Source: Actinomycetes bacterium
GTDB taxonomy: Bacteria; Actinomycetota; Actinomycetes; Propionibacteriales; Nocardioidaceae
Assembly (NCBI GenBank): GCA_023417775.1
Contig: JAEZEJ010000123.1
Span: 1-29,672 of the forward strand
Length of the DNA stretch: 29,672 nucleotides
Reading direction: 5' to 3'
Shown here: positions 7,409-14,920 of the stretch, piece by piece
Numbering within the stretch: the first letter of the stretch is position 1
Layout: every line of letters begins with the position of its first letter
Position numbers and translations under genes: made by a program
The notes under the pieces: generated by a model
The model's input: only the letters and a program-made list of their open reading frames with translations
What the model was told of the DNA's origin: nothing
Database searches by the model: none

Positions 7409-8256
7409 TGGGCTCCATCACGCGACGCTGGCGCACGACCAAGATCGCCATCGGCGGTGAGCCGCGGACCCGGCCGGACACCCTGGCCGTCGAGGAGCCC
7501 CTGGAGATCCGCATCGGCGGCGAGCCCCTGGCGGTCACCATGCGCACTCCCGGCAATGATGTCGAGCTCGCCGCGGGCTTCCTCGTGTCCGAGGGCGTGA
7601 TCGTGCGGGGCGAGCAGTTCGGCTCGGCCATCCACTGCGGCGGTCCGGGCACCGGCGGCGCGGAGAACACCTACAATGTGCTCGACATCCGACTCGCCCC
7701 GGACGTGCCCCCTCCGGCTCCGGACCTCGCCCGGTCGTTCTACACCACCAGCTCCTGTGGCGTGTGCGGCAAGGCCAGCATCGACGCGGTCGAGACGGTC
7801 TCGGCCTACCAGGTCGCCGACGACCCCGTCGCGATCGACCTCGAACGGCTGGCGTGCCTGCCCGCTGCGCTGAGGGAGCATCAGGCGGTGTTCGACAAGA
7901 CCGGCGGGCTCCACGCCGCCGGCCTCTTCGACGCGACCACGGGGGAGGCCCTCGTGGTGCGCGAGGACGTCGGTCGCCACAATGCCGTCGACAAGGTCAT
8001 CGGGTGGGCGGTCCTCAACGATCGGCTGCCGTTGCGGGGGGTCGTGCTCCAGGTATCGGGACGCACCAGCTTCGAGCTCGTCCAGAAGAGCATCATGGCC
8101 GGTGTGCCGATCCTCGCCGCGGTGTCCGCGCCGTCCTCCCTCGCCGTCGAGCTCGCCGAGGCCTCCGGCCTGACCCTGGCCGGCTTCGTGCGCGGGGAGT
8201 CGATGAATGTCTACACGCGCCCCGATCGCGTGCTGGGCGCGGCCGCGCGGGCCTGA
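7408..8256 (+). CDS. fdhD: Formate dehydrogenase accessory sulfurtransferase FdhD
   Basis: Sulfur carrier that passes sulfide from a cysteine desulfurase to the molybdenum cofactor of FdhF-type enzymes. It is 282 residues long, usual for the family. The catalytic motif is visible as SSCGVCGK with Cys117 and Cys120, matching Cys121/Cys124 of the E. coli protein. Other family segments are VEEPLEIRIGGEPL, NDVELAAGFLVSEG, GLHAAGLFD, REDVGRHNAVDKVIG and SGRTSFELVQKS. The ATG overlaps the fdhF-like stop codon (ATGA), so the pair is translationally coupled and almost certainly works together. A weak 7-bp hairpin lies about 40 bases downstream. Confidence 0.95.
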   Translation: MGSITRRWRTTKIAIGGEPRTRPDTLAVEEPLEIRIGGEPLAVTMRTPGNDVELAAGFLVSEGVIVRGEQFGSAIHCGGPGTGGAENTYNVLDIRLAPDVPPPAPDLARSFYTTSSCGVCGKASIDAVETVSAYQVADDPVAIDLERLACLPAALREHQAVFDKTGGLHAAGLFDATTGEALVVREDVGRHNAVDKVIGWAVLNDRLPLRGVVLQVSGRTSFELVQKSIMAGVPILAAVSAPSSLAVELAEASGLTLAGFVRGESMNVYTRPDRVLGAAARA

Positions 8257-8297
8257 TCGACCCGCGTCGGCGACCGGCAGGTCGCGAAGATGTGCGC

Positions 8298-8317
8298 CGA
8301 GCCGCGTGACCGGCTCG
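8298..8317 (+). terminator. Possible hairpin after fdhD
   Basis: CGAGCCG (8298-8304) and CGGCTCG (8311-8317) form a 7-bp perfect stem with a 6-base loop, 42 bases after the fdhD stop. There is no T-run, so termination is plausible but not proven. The gene-free stretch 8257-8625 otherwise holds only the promoter and repeat elements near its right end; weak open frames on both strands there have no ribosome site and no recognisable sequence. Confidence 0.35.
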
Positions 8318-8560
8318 AGTGGGCACCCAGCGGCACGGAGCTCGGGGTCTGAGTACCCGTCCGGGCAGGGCCTCATCGACGGCGGCGAGCTGCCCGATAA
8401 CACCGATCGATGTGCCGACCGGGGGCTGCCTGTCGAGATCGACGCCCTCGCCGTTTCTCCTCGCCGAGGCCACGCTCAGACGTATCCCCCTCACGCTGTC
8501 CGGGAGCCCCACGGCAGTTTCTGCGGGACGGAACGCGGTCCGCATCCATCGATGAACGTC

Positions 8561-8589
8561 TTTGCATACTTATTCGCATGCGGTAGAGT
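8561..8589 (+). promoter_or_regulatory. Promoter with 12-bp-spaced operator repeats for the TPP-enzyme operon
   Basis: Two copies of a 9-base element lie in direct orientation 12 bases apart: TTTGCATAC (8561-8569) and TTCGCATGC (8573-8581). They overlap a plausible sigma-70-type promoter, TTGCAT (8562-8567), 16 bases, TAGAGT (8584-8589). A protein bound here would cover the -35 box and spacer. The same element recurs before the ABC operon at 12098. The next downstream gene starts at 8626. Confidence 0.5.
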
Positions 8590-8625
8590 AACCGACGCAG
8601 AACCCCGACCTCGGCAGGAGTATCG

Positions 8626-10416
8626 ATGACTACGACCACCACCTCCCCGACCCCAGGGCAGACCTCGCGATCCGGCCCGCGCCGCGGGGCCGATGTCCTC
8701 GTCGACTGCCTGGCCGCCGCCGGCATCGAGCATGTCTTCGGCGTCCCGGGTGACACGGGGGTGGTGTTCTACGACGCGTTGTTCCACCAGACCGATCGCG
8801 TCACCCATGTGCTCGCCCGCGACGAGCGTCACGCCGTCGCGATGGCCGACGCGTATGCGCGCATCACCAATGCCGTCAGCGCCGTCGAGGTCTCGAGCGG
8901 CGGCGGCACGACCTATGCGGTCGGCGGCCTGGGCGAGGCCTTCGCCTCGGGTGTCCCGATCCTGTTGATCACCTCGGACATCCACTCCTCGAGCCGGGGG
9001 AGCGGTGCTCTCACCGAGATCGATCAACGAGCGCTCTTCAGTGCCGTGACCAAGGAGCAGTACGTCGTCGAGGACGCCGCCGAGATCCCGGCGCTCGTCG
9101 CTGAGGCCTTGGAGACGGCGACCTCGGGCCGACCGGGACCGGTCGTGGTGATCGTGCCCGAGGACATGCTCGACGCCACCCCGCCGGTGGACGACCACGC
9201 CATCGAGGCGCTGCGCGATGCGACGCCGCTGCCACGTCGCCGCGTCCGCGGCGAGACCGATGCCGTCTCCCGGGCCGCCACCGCGCTCGGGCGGGCCGAG
9301 AAGCCCGCGATCCTGGTCGGCTCCGGTGTCCACCTCTCGGGCGCCTATGAGGAGCTGCGACGACTGGCTGAGCGCGCCGGTGCGGCCATCGCGACGACCA
9401 TCCACGGCAAGGGCACGATCCCCGATGCCCATCCATGGTCGGTCGGGGTGGTCGGCAACAACGGCGCACGCGAGTACGCGAACGACTATCTGGCGGATGC
9501 CGACGCCGTGCTCCTGGTCGGAACCCGGGCGAATGCCACCGACACCAACAGCTGGGCGGGTCCTGCACGCGACGGGTCGACGGCCGTCATCCAGATCGAT
9601 GTCGACCCCGATCGGGTCGGCAACAACTATGCCGACGCGATCCGGCTCGTCGGCGACGCCAAGGAGATTCTGGGGCAACTCGCCGAGATCGTGCCCGAGG
9701 TGACCGCCGCGGCCGCGGAGTCACGGGTGGCGGAGATCGCCGCCGCCCGGGATCGCTGGGTCGCGGGCTGGGAGGGGGGCACGCCCGGTGGCACCGCGAA
9801 GATCGCTCCGGGGCAGCTGTTGCCGCGCGAGGTCGTCCAGCTGGCCAACGAGCTGCTGCCCGACGACAGCGTGGTCGTCGCCGACCCCGGTACGCCCACG
9901 CCCAATGTGTCGACCTACTGGGACGTCGCCTCGGCCGGCCGCACCGTCATCGTGCCGCGCGGACATGGGCCGATGGGATATGCGATCCCCGCCGCCGTGG
10001 GGGCCTGCTTCGCGCGCCCGGGGGAGCCCGTGCTCTCGTTGACTGCCGACGGCAGCTTCGCGATGGCCTGCGGCGAGCTGGAGACCGTTGCGCGCTTCGC
10101 GCTGCCGATCTGCTACATCCAGTTCACGAACAACAGCCTCGGGTGGATCAAGATGCTCCAGCATCTGTACGAGGGGCAGCGGTATTTCGGTGTCGACCCC
10201 GGTCCGACCGATGCGGTCATGGTCGCCGAGGCCAACGGCCTCGAGGCCCGCCGCGTCACCACGCTCGAGGAGCTGCGGGAGCTCCTGACGTCTTTCGCGG
10301 CCGATCCGCGTCCTCTCTACATCGATGTCGACGTGCCACATATGATAGATTTCACGCCGCCTGTGCCCGCTTGGATCGGCGCGCTTCAGGGCGATTCCAC
10401 TCGCCCGGTCTACTGA
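8626..10416 (+). CDS. Thiamine-pyrophosphate-dependent enzyme (acetolactate synthase-like family)
   Basis: A three-domain TPP enzyme of 596 residues. The N-terminal pyrimidine-binding domain (about 20-190) contains GIEHVFGVPGDTG and the catalytic Glu67 in ARDERHA. The central domain (about 215-345) has EKPAILVGSGVHLSGA. The C-terminal PP-binding domain (about 390-560) carries the Mg-diphosphate motif ADG (474-476), 25 residues, then NN (502-503); the usual first residue of that motif is Gly. The ATG at 8626 has AGGAG five bases upstream. Family members decarboxylate 2-oxo acids or join the resulting aldehyde unit to an acceptor; benzoylformate, sulfopyruvate, phosphonopyruvate and acetolactate enzymes share this architecture. 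I cannot name the substrate. It leads the block with gntR and a TauE-like exporter and probably handles a 2-oxo acid made by the oxidase at 15648. Confidence 0.85.
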   Translation: MTTTTTSPTPGQTSRSGPRRGADVLVDCLAAAGIEHVFGVPGDTGVVFYDALFHQTDRVTHVLARDERHAVAMADAYARITNAVSAVEVSSGGGTTYAVGGLGEAFASGVPILLITSDIHSSSRGSGALTEIDQRALFSAVTKEQYVVEDAAEIPALVAEALETATSGRPGPVVVIVPEDMLDATPPVDDHAIEALRDATPLPRRRVRGETDAVSRAATALGRAEKPAILVGSGVHLSGAYEELRRLAERAGAAIATTIHGKGTIPDAHPWSVGVVGNNGAREYANDYLADADAVLLVGTRANATDTNSWAGPARDGSTAVIQIDVDPDRVGNNYADAIRLVGDAKEILGQLAEIVPEVTAAAAESRVAEIAAARDRWVAGWEGGTPGGTAKIAPGQLLPREVVQLANELLPDDSVVVADPGTPTPNVSTYWDVASAGRTVIVPRGHGPMGYAIPAAVGACFARPGEPVLSLTADGSFAMACGELETVARFALPICYIQFTNNSLGWIKMLQHLYEGQRYFGVDPGPTDAVMVAEANGLEARRVTTLEELRELLTSFAADPRPLYIDVDVPHMIDFTPPVPAWIGALQGDSTRPVY

Positions 10417-10445
10417 GCCTTCGTCGAGTGTGAGGTTGTGGTCGA

Positions 10446-11093
10446 ATGTCCGGTGCTCTGCCGCGCAGCAACTCCAACCTGTCAGAGGACGTCTACCAGC
10501 AGCTACGACGCGATATCGTCCATGGTGTCCTCCGCCCGAACGAGGGTCTGGTCGAGGTGGAGATCGCCGAGCGGCTCGGAGTGAGCCGGACGCCCGTCCG
10601 CGAGAGCATGCAGCGTCTCGCCGACGACGGCCTGATCGTGTCGAAGCGACGGCGCTGGGTCGTGTACGAGCACTCACCGGCCGAGGTGGCGGAGCTGTAC
10701 GGGGTGCGGGCCGCGCTGGAGAGCCACGCGGCGCGTCTCGCGGCGCAAACCATGTCCGACGAGCAGCGGCGGGCACTGGAGGAGATGCGGGAGGAGGTCA
10801 CCTCCTCGAAGCTCGAAGGGCTCGCGCGCGTCGACGTCAACGAGCACTTCCATGACTTCGTCAGCCAGGCATCGGGCAACCGCCGGCTCGCGACCCTGAT
10901 CAAGCGCACGCGCCTGTACCACTTCAACACGCGCGTCGCGGCGCTCTACACCCCCGACGATCTGGCGGTGTCCGCCGAGCAGCACGGGGCCCTGATCGAG
11001 GCGCTGCTCGAACAGGACGTCGAGGCGGCCGGACGGGTCGCTCGCGAGCACGTCGAGTACGCACTGGAACTGATTCTGCGCAAGCTGTACTGA
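10446..11093 (+). CDS. GntR family transcriptional regulator, FCD subfamily
   Basis: DNA-binding regulator of 215 residues. The winged helix-turn-helix occupies about residues 10-75 (LSEDVYQQLRRDIVHGVL, then EIAERLGVSRTPVRESMQRL). The FCD ligand-binding domain follows (about 85-210), with the metal-binding residues visible as NEHFHDFV, EQHGALIEAL and REHVEYAL. FCD regulators usually sense organic acids or amino-acid-like compounds and repress nearby catabolic genes. It sits 29 bases after the TPP-enzyme gene and 55 before the TauE-like gene, so it is likely part of that operon and would be autoregulated. The repeats at 8561 and 12098 are the most likely operators; this link is inferred from position. 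Confidence 0.93.
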   Translation: MSGALPRSNSNLSEDVYQQLRRDIVHGVLRPNEGLVEVEIAERLGVSRTPVRESMQRLADDGLIVSKRRRWVVYEHSPAEVAELYGVRAALESHAARLAAQTMSDEQRRALEEMREEVTSSKLEGLARVDVNEHFHDFVSQASGNRRLATLIKRTRLYHFNTRVAALYTPDDLAVSAEQHGALIEALLEQDVEAAGRVAREHVEYALELILRKLY

Positions 11094-11148
11094 GCACGCC
11101 GCCTGTGCTCGGTCATCGCGCGACGGACCGAGGGAAGCAGGTGACGGC

Positions 11149-11877
11149 GTGACGCCGGCCGTGTTCGCGGTGATCTTCGCCGTCACCCTGATCGGCGCAT
11201 GTGTGCAGGCATCGATCGGCTTCGGCCTCGGCATGCTCGTCGCGCCCGTGGTCGTCCTGATCGCTCCTGACCTCGTGCCGGCGACCATCATCATGTTGGG
11301 CGCGGTCGTGACCCTCGTGGTGACCGCGCACGAGGGCCGGCACATCGACCTGCGGGGGACCGGATGGGCCCTCGCAGGCCGTTTCCCCGGCACCCTGGCC
11401 GGCACGGCGCTCGTCGTACTCCTCCCCGCATCGGGGCTCTCCCTGGTGCTTGCCGGCACGGTGGTCTTCGGGGTCGTCCTGGCGATCCGTGGCTGGCGTC
11501 CGGCGCCGCATCGACGCAATCTCGTCGTCGCCGGTCTCGCTTCGGGTGTGCTGGGCACGGCGACGTCGATCGGAGGTCCTCCGATGTCCTTGGTCTTCCA
11601 CGGCCTCAGCGGCGCTCGGCTGCGCAGCACCATGAGCGGATTCCTCCTGGTGGGCTCGGTCGTGTCCGTGCTGTCGCTCGCGGCGGCGGGCGCGGTCGGT
11701 CGCGATTCCGTGCTCGCGTGCCTCACGCTCACGCCGGCGATCGTGCTGGGCTATCTGGCCTCCCGGTACGTGAATCGCTTCATGACCCCCCTGCGGTTGC
11801 GATACGCGGCGATCGCGGTGTCGCTCCTCGGGGCGGCGGCGCTGATCATTCGCGAGATCGCGCAGTTCGTACTCTGA
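11149..11877 (+). CDS. TSUP (TauE/SafE) family membrane exporter
   Basis: Integral membrane protein of 242 residues with about seven to eight hydrophobic segments. The two conserved repeat motifs are visible: VQASIGFGLGM near residue 17-27 and TATSIGGPPMSLV near 140-152, each at the start of one half of the internal duplication. The GTG start at 11149 follows GCAGGTGA. Characterised family members move sulfite, sulfoacetate or other small anions, or take part in thiosulfate handling. Being in a block with a TPP enzyme and next to a TauABC-like importer, it probably removes an inorganic or organic anion released in the pathway. Sulfite is one possibility but is not shown by the sequence. Confidence 0.88.
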   Translation: MTPAVFAVIFAVTLIGACVQASIGFGLGMLVAPVVVLIAPDLVPATIIMLGAVVTLVVTAHEGRHIDLRGTGWALAGRFPGTLAGTALVVLLPASGLSLVLAGTVVFGVVLAIRGWRPAPHRRNLVVAGLASGVLGTATSIGGPPMSLVFHGLSGARLRSTMSGFLLVGSVVSVLSLAAAGAVGRDSVLACLTLTPAIVLGYLASRYVNRFMTPLRLRYAAIAVSLLGAAALIIREIAQFVL

Positions 11878-11965
11878 CGGTCCGCGACGGACTCGAGGAT
11901 CGTCGTCACGCGAAATTTACGCAATCACGTGCGTGCTCGGGTGTGACCGCCATCTCACGGCGTTT

Positions 11966-11979
11966 GCGCTGATCAGCGC
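11966..11979. promoter_or_regulatory. Perfect 14-bp palindrome in the intergenic region before the ABC operon
   Basis: GCGCTGATCAGCGC reads the same on both strands. It lies 89 bases after the TauE-like stop, 119 bases before the repeat element at 12098, in the 265-base gap 11878-12142. It may be an operator or, less likely with no loop, part of a terminator. CGCTATATCG follows directly. Confidence 0.35.
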
Positions 11980-12097
11980 TATATCGAGGGAGCTCGTCCG
12001 AGGTGATGAGTCTCCGCGGGCCGGAGGCGGGACGCGATCGAGTGCTCGTCAGAGTCTTGACGGAGCGCGTTCGCACCGGCAAGACTGCCGTCCATAG

Positions 12098-12130
12098 TTC
12101 GCATACCCGATTGGTTTTTAAATCGCATGC
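12098..12130 (+). promoter_or_regulatory. 24-bp-spaced operator repeats before the ABC operon
   Basis: TTCGCATAC (12098-12106) and ATCGCATGC (12122-12130) match the pair at 8561-8581, again in direct orientation, but with starts 24 rather than 12 bases apart. TTAAAT (12118-12123) is a possible -10 box between them. The ribosome site AAAGGAG (12131-12137) begins immediately after the second copy. Read on the minus strand, both sites share GCATGCGA at one end and GTATGCRAA at the other. Confidence 0.5.
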
Positions 12131-12142
12131 AAAGGAGCGCTC

Positions 12143-12940
12143 GTGTCGATGACTGTGAGCGACAAGATCCGGCTCGCCGATGCGAGCGTCGATTTCCGAC
12201 CCCGGGGCAAGGACCCGGTCCGCGCCCTGAACGGCCTCACGCTGGATGTGGCCGACGGCGAGTTCGTCTCCGTCCTGGGACCGAGCGGTTGCGGCAAGTC
12301 CACCGCCCTGAACGTCATCGCGGGGTTCATCGCGCCGACCGAGGGCACGGTCTCGGTGGGCGAGCGAGCCGTCACCGCGCCCGGTCCCGAGCGAGGAGTG
12401 GTGTTCCAGGATGCCAACCTGCTGCCCTGGTTCACCGTGGGCCAGAACATTCGCTTCGGTCCCAAGATGCGCAAGCTCAAGTCCGCGCAGTACGAGGAAC
12501 GTGCTGCACGAGTCACGGCGCAGGTCGGTCTCACGGGCTTCGACGACCACCTGCCCGGTGAGCTCTCCGGCGGCATGCAGCAGCGCGTGTCGCTCGCCCG
12601 GGTGCTGCTGAACGAGCCCGAGGTGCTGCTCATGGACGAACCCTTCGGCGCCCTGGACGCGCAGACGCGCATGATCATGCAGGAGCTGCTGCTCGACATC
12701 TGGGAGCAGGAGCGCAAGACCGTCCTGTTCATCACGCACGATGTCGACGAGTCGCTGTTGCTGAGCGACCGGATCTACGTGATGACCGCGCGGCCGGGCC
12801 GCATCAAGGAGGTCGTCGACGTCGACCTCCCGCGACCGCGTGACTACGCCGTGACGACGAGCACCGAGTTCCAGGATCTCAAGCGTCATGTGCTGGACCT
12901 GATCCACAGCGAGAGCGTGCGCGCTGTCGAGCAGGAATGA
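12143..12940 (+). CDS. ABC transporter ATP-binding protein, NitT/TauT/SsuB type
   Basis: Cytoplasmic ATPase of 265 residues. Walker A is GPSGCGKST (46-54), the Q-loop Gln is at 89 (VVFQDANLLPW), the signature is LSGGMQQRVSLARVL, Walker B is VLLMDEPFGALD and the H-loop is LFITHDVDE. All are canonical, unlike the ATPase at 1972. The GTG start at 12143 is favoured because AAAGGAG ends 5 bases before it; an ATG two codons later is possible. It is the first gene of the block importer-racemase-oxidase, 37 bases ahead of the binding-protein gene. The substrate class (taurine, sulfonate, nitrate, aromatic or amino-acid-like compound) cannot be read from the ATPase. Confidence 0.93.
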   Translation: MSMTVSDKIRLADASVDFRPRGKDPVRALNGLTLDVADGEFVSVLGPSGCGKSTALNVIAGFIAPTEGTVSVGERAVTAPGPERGVVFQDANLLPWFTVGQNIRFGPKMRKLKSAQYEERAARVTAQVGLTGFDDHLPGELSGGMQQRVSLARVLLNEPEVLLMDEPFGALDAQTRMIMQELLLDIWEQERKTVLFITHDVDESLLLSDRIYVMTARPGRIKEVVDVDLPRPRDYAVTTSTEFQDLKRHVLDLIHSESVRAVEQE

Positions 12941-12977
12941 CGACCCCCACCAACAGCAGGACTGAAGGAGTTCGATC

Positions 12978-13997
12978 ATGGTTGTTCTGAGCAAGACTCG
13001 CCGATGCCTCATCGCCGGGGTCGGCGCGGTCACCGGGCTGGGACTGATGGCCGCGTGTTCGAGTGGGGGCGGAGACGGCGAGAGTGTGACGATCCGGGCG
13101 GGCTGGGTGCCGACGGTGCACTCGACCCACTGGGCGACGACGAGCCAGTTCATCGAGGACGAGAACGTCACGCTCGAGCTGTCGCCCTTCAAGACCAACA
13201 ACGAGATGTTCGTGGCGATGGAGTCCGGCTCCCTCGACATGATGACGATGGGCTACAACAACACGGCGACGGCGCTGGCGCGCGACGGGGCCGACTATCA
13301 GTACATCGCCGGGGTGTCCGAGGGAGGCACCCGCATTCTGGTCCGCGAGGATCTCGACATCGAGTCCTGGGAGGACATCGCGGGCTTGTCGGTCGGCACC
13401 GCCCAGGGCTCGACCCAGTACCAGCAGCTGGTGCTCGCGATGCGGGCCAACGGTCTCGACATCGATACCGATGTCGACTACACCAATATCGGCGGCGCCC
13501 CCGACATGTCGCTGGCGCTGAGTCGCGGCGACGTGGACCTCGTGAGCACCTGGGAGCCGTCCGCCTCCGAGGCCATCGAGCAGGGCATGGGCAAGGAGGT
13601 GCCCGCGATCTCGGAGTCGATCTACGAGGACTCCTTCCGGCTGAACAGCGGACTGGCGGTACGCACCGGATTCAGCGAGGAGCACCCCGAGGCCGTCCAA
13701 GCGGTCGTCGACGCGTATGTCGAGGCGTACGAGAAGGTGTCGAGCGATGAGGACTGGTGGCGTGAGCAGTTCTCCGAGCTGGCATCGGGCACGCCCGAGG
13801 GCTTCGATCTGGCGCTGGAGAACCTGACGCCGACCGTCAACCTCGAGCAGGAGCAGGTCGAGCAGCTCGCCGCGCAGCTATTCGAGGCGGGCCTCATCGA
13901 TCAGGACGTCACCGAGCAGATGGCCGAACTGCTGGACTACTCGTATCTGGAGAAGTCGACCGGCAAGAGCACGGCCGAGCTCGGGGCGGAGGGATGA
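12978..13997 (+). CDS. ABC transporter substrate-binding lipoprotein, TauA/SsuA-like
   Basis: Solute receptor of 339 residues with a signal peptide (KTRR, hydrophobic stretch) and lipobox LMAAC, lipidated Cys27. The mature protein begins a NMT1/TauA-like fold (VTIRAGWVPTVHSTHWA) with the typical GSLDMMTMGYN and SWEDIAGLSVGTAQGST segments. The ATG at 12978 has GAAGGAG seven bases upstream. The TGA overlaps the permease start. The C-terminal 60 residues are acidic and rich in Glu and Gln. The ligand is not evident; the neighbouring racemase and FAD oxidase suggest an amino-acid-like or N-substituted compound. Confidence 0.92.
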   Translation: MVVLSKTRRCLIAGVGAVTGLGLMAACSSGGGDGESVTIRAGWVPTVHSTHWATTSQFIEDENVTLELSPFKTNNEMFVAMESGSLDMMTMGYNNTATALARDGADYQYIAGVSEGGTRILVREDLDIESWEDIAGLSVGTAQGSTQYQQLVLAMRANGLDIDTDVDYTNIGGAPDMSLALSRGDVDLVSTWEPSASEAIEQGMGKEVPAISESIYEDSFRLNSGLAVRTGFSEEHPEAVQAVVDAYVEAYEKVSSDEDWWREQFSELASGTPEGFDLALENLTPTVNLEQEQVEQLAAQLFEAGLIDQDVTEQMAELLDYSYLEKSTGKSTAELGAEG

Positions 13998-14920
13998 TGA
14001 CCGACCCGCGTCCCGAGGAGGCGGTCCTGCAGAAGCCCGAGGGCGCCGGGACCCCTCCGGCGGGCATCTCGCCGAGCGGCCACGATGGCGCGGCACCGGG
14101 CCCGGCACCACGTGGGATCGGAGCCCGCCGGGCGCGCGATATCGCACTGTACATCGCCGGGCCGGTGATCTTCCTGGGCGTCTGGGAGTTCGTCGGTCGT
14201 CAAGGGCTCCTCGGCAACGGCCTGTTCCCGCCGTTCACCACGGCGATCCGCGAGCTGAGCGAGTGGATCTTCGGTGTGGGAGGCACGACGACGGTCTACA
14301 GCTCGACGTGGATCGACCACGTGCTGGTCAGCAGCTGGCGCATCCTCGTCGGCTTCGTGATCGGCATGGTGCTGGCCGTCGTGCTGGGAGTGCTGGTGGG
14401 CCGCTACGGATCGGCGCAGAAGCTGATCGACCCGACGGTCAACGCATTGCGGCCGATCTCGGTCACGGCGTGGATCCCGGTGGCGCTCATCATCTTCGGC
14501 ATCGGCGACCGTCCCGCGTTCTTCCTCACCGCGCTCGCGACCTTCTTCCCGATCTACGTCAACACGGTTGACGGCGTGCGCTTCGCGGACGGCAAGTACA
14601 CGCGCGCCGCGAGGATGCTCGGCGCCGGAGAGGCGCAGATGCTGCGCTGGGTGGTTCTCCCGGCGGCTCTGCCGAGTATCGTCACCGGTCTGCGGATCGG
14701 CATGGCGATCGCCTGGACGACGGTCGTGGTCACCGAGGCACTGGGAGCGAAGTCGGGCATCGGCTATGTGCTGATGGACTCTTACAACCAGTTCCTCTTC
14801 GGTTACGTCATCGCGGCGATGCTCACGGTCGGCATCGTGGGTCTGGCCTGCGACTTCCTCATCGATCTGCTGAGCCGACGACCGCTGCGCTGGGTCACGA
14901 GCCGGGCGGTGAGCCGATGA
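13994..14920 (+). CDS. ABC transporter permease, TauC/SsuC-like
   Basis: Membrane permease of 308 residues. An unusual 45-residue Pro/Gly-rich hydrophilic N-terminal tail precedes the first membrane segment (ALYIAGPVIFLGVWEF). Further segments follow (ILVGFVIGMVLAVVLGVLVG, VALIIFGIG, FFLTALATFFPIYV, YVIAAMLTVGIVGLACDFLI). The EAA loop is ARMLGAGEAQMLRWVVLPAA, which docks the ATPase. ATGATG gives starts at 13994 and 13997; the GGAGGG directly before 13994 suits 13997 better. The first overlaps the stop of the receptor gene and the last codons overlap the racemase start (ATGA), so four genes in a row are translationally coupled. Confidence 0.93.
   Translation: MMTDPRPEEAVLQKPEGAGTPPAGISPSGHDGAAPGPAPRGIGARRARDIALYIAGPVIFLGVWEFVGRQGLLGNGLFPPFTTAIRELSEWIFGVGGTTTVYSSTWIDHVLVSSWRILVGFVIGMVLAVVLGVLVGRYGSAQKLIDPTVNALRPISVTAWIPVALIIFGIGDRPAFFLTALATFFPIYVNTVDGVRFADGKYTRAARMLGAGEAQMLRWVVLPAALPSIVTGLRIGMAIAWTTVVVTEALGAKSGIGYVLMDSYNQFLFGYVIAAMLTVGIVGLACDFLIDLLSRRPLRWVTSRAVSR

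Noticed and set aside
8207..8629. Possible gene in the gap after fdhD (both strands have open frames)
   Set aside because: No ribosome site, composition of a shadow frame, and it runs through the promoter of the TPP-enzyme operon. A decayed gene cannot be excluded but nothing recognisable remains.
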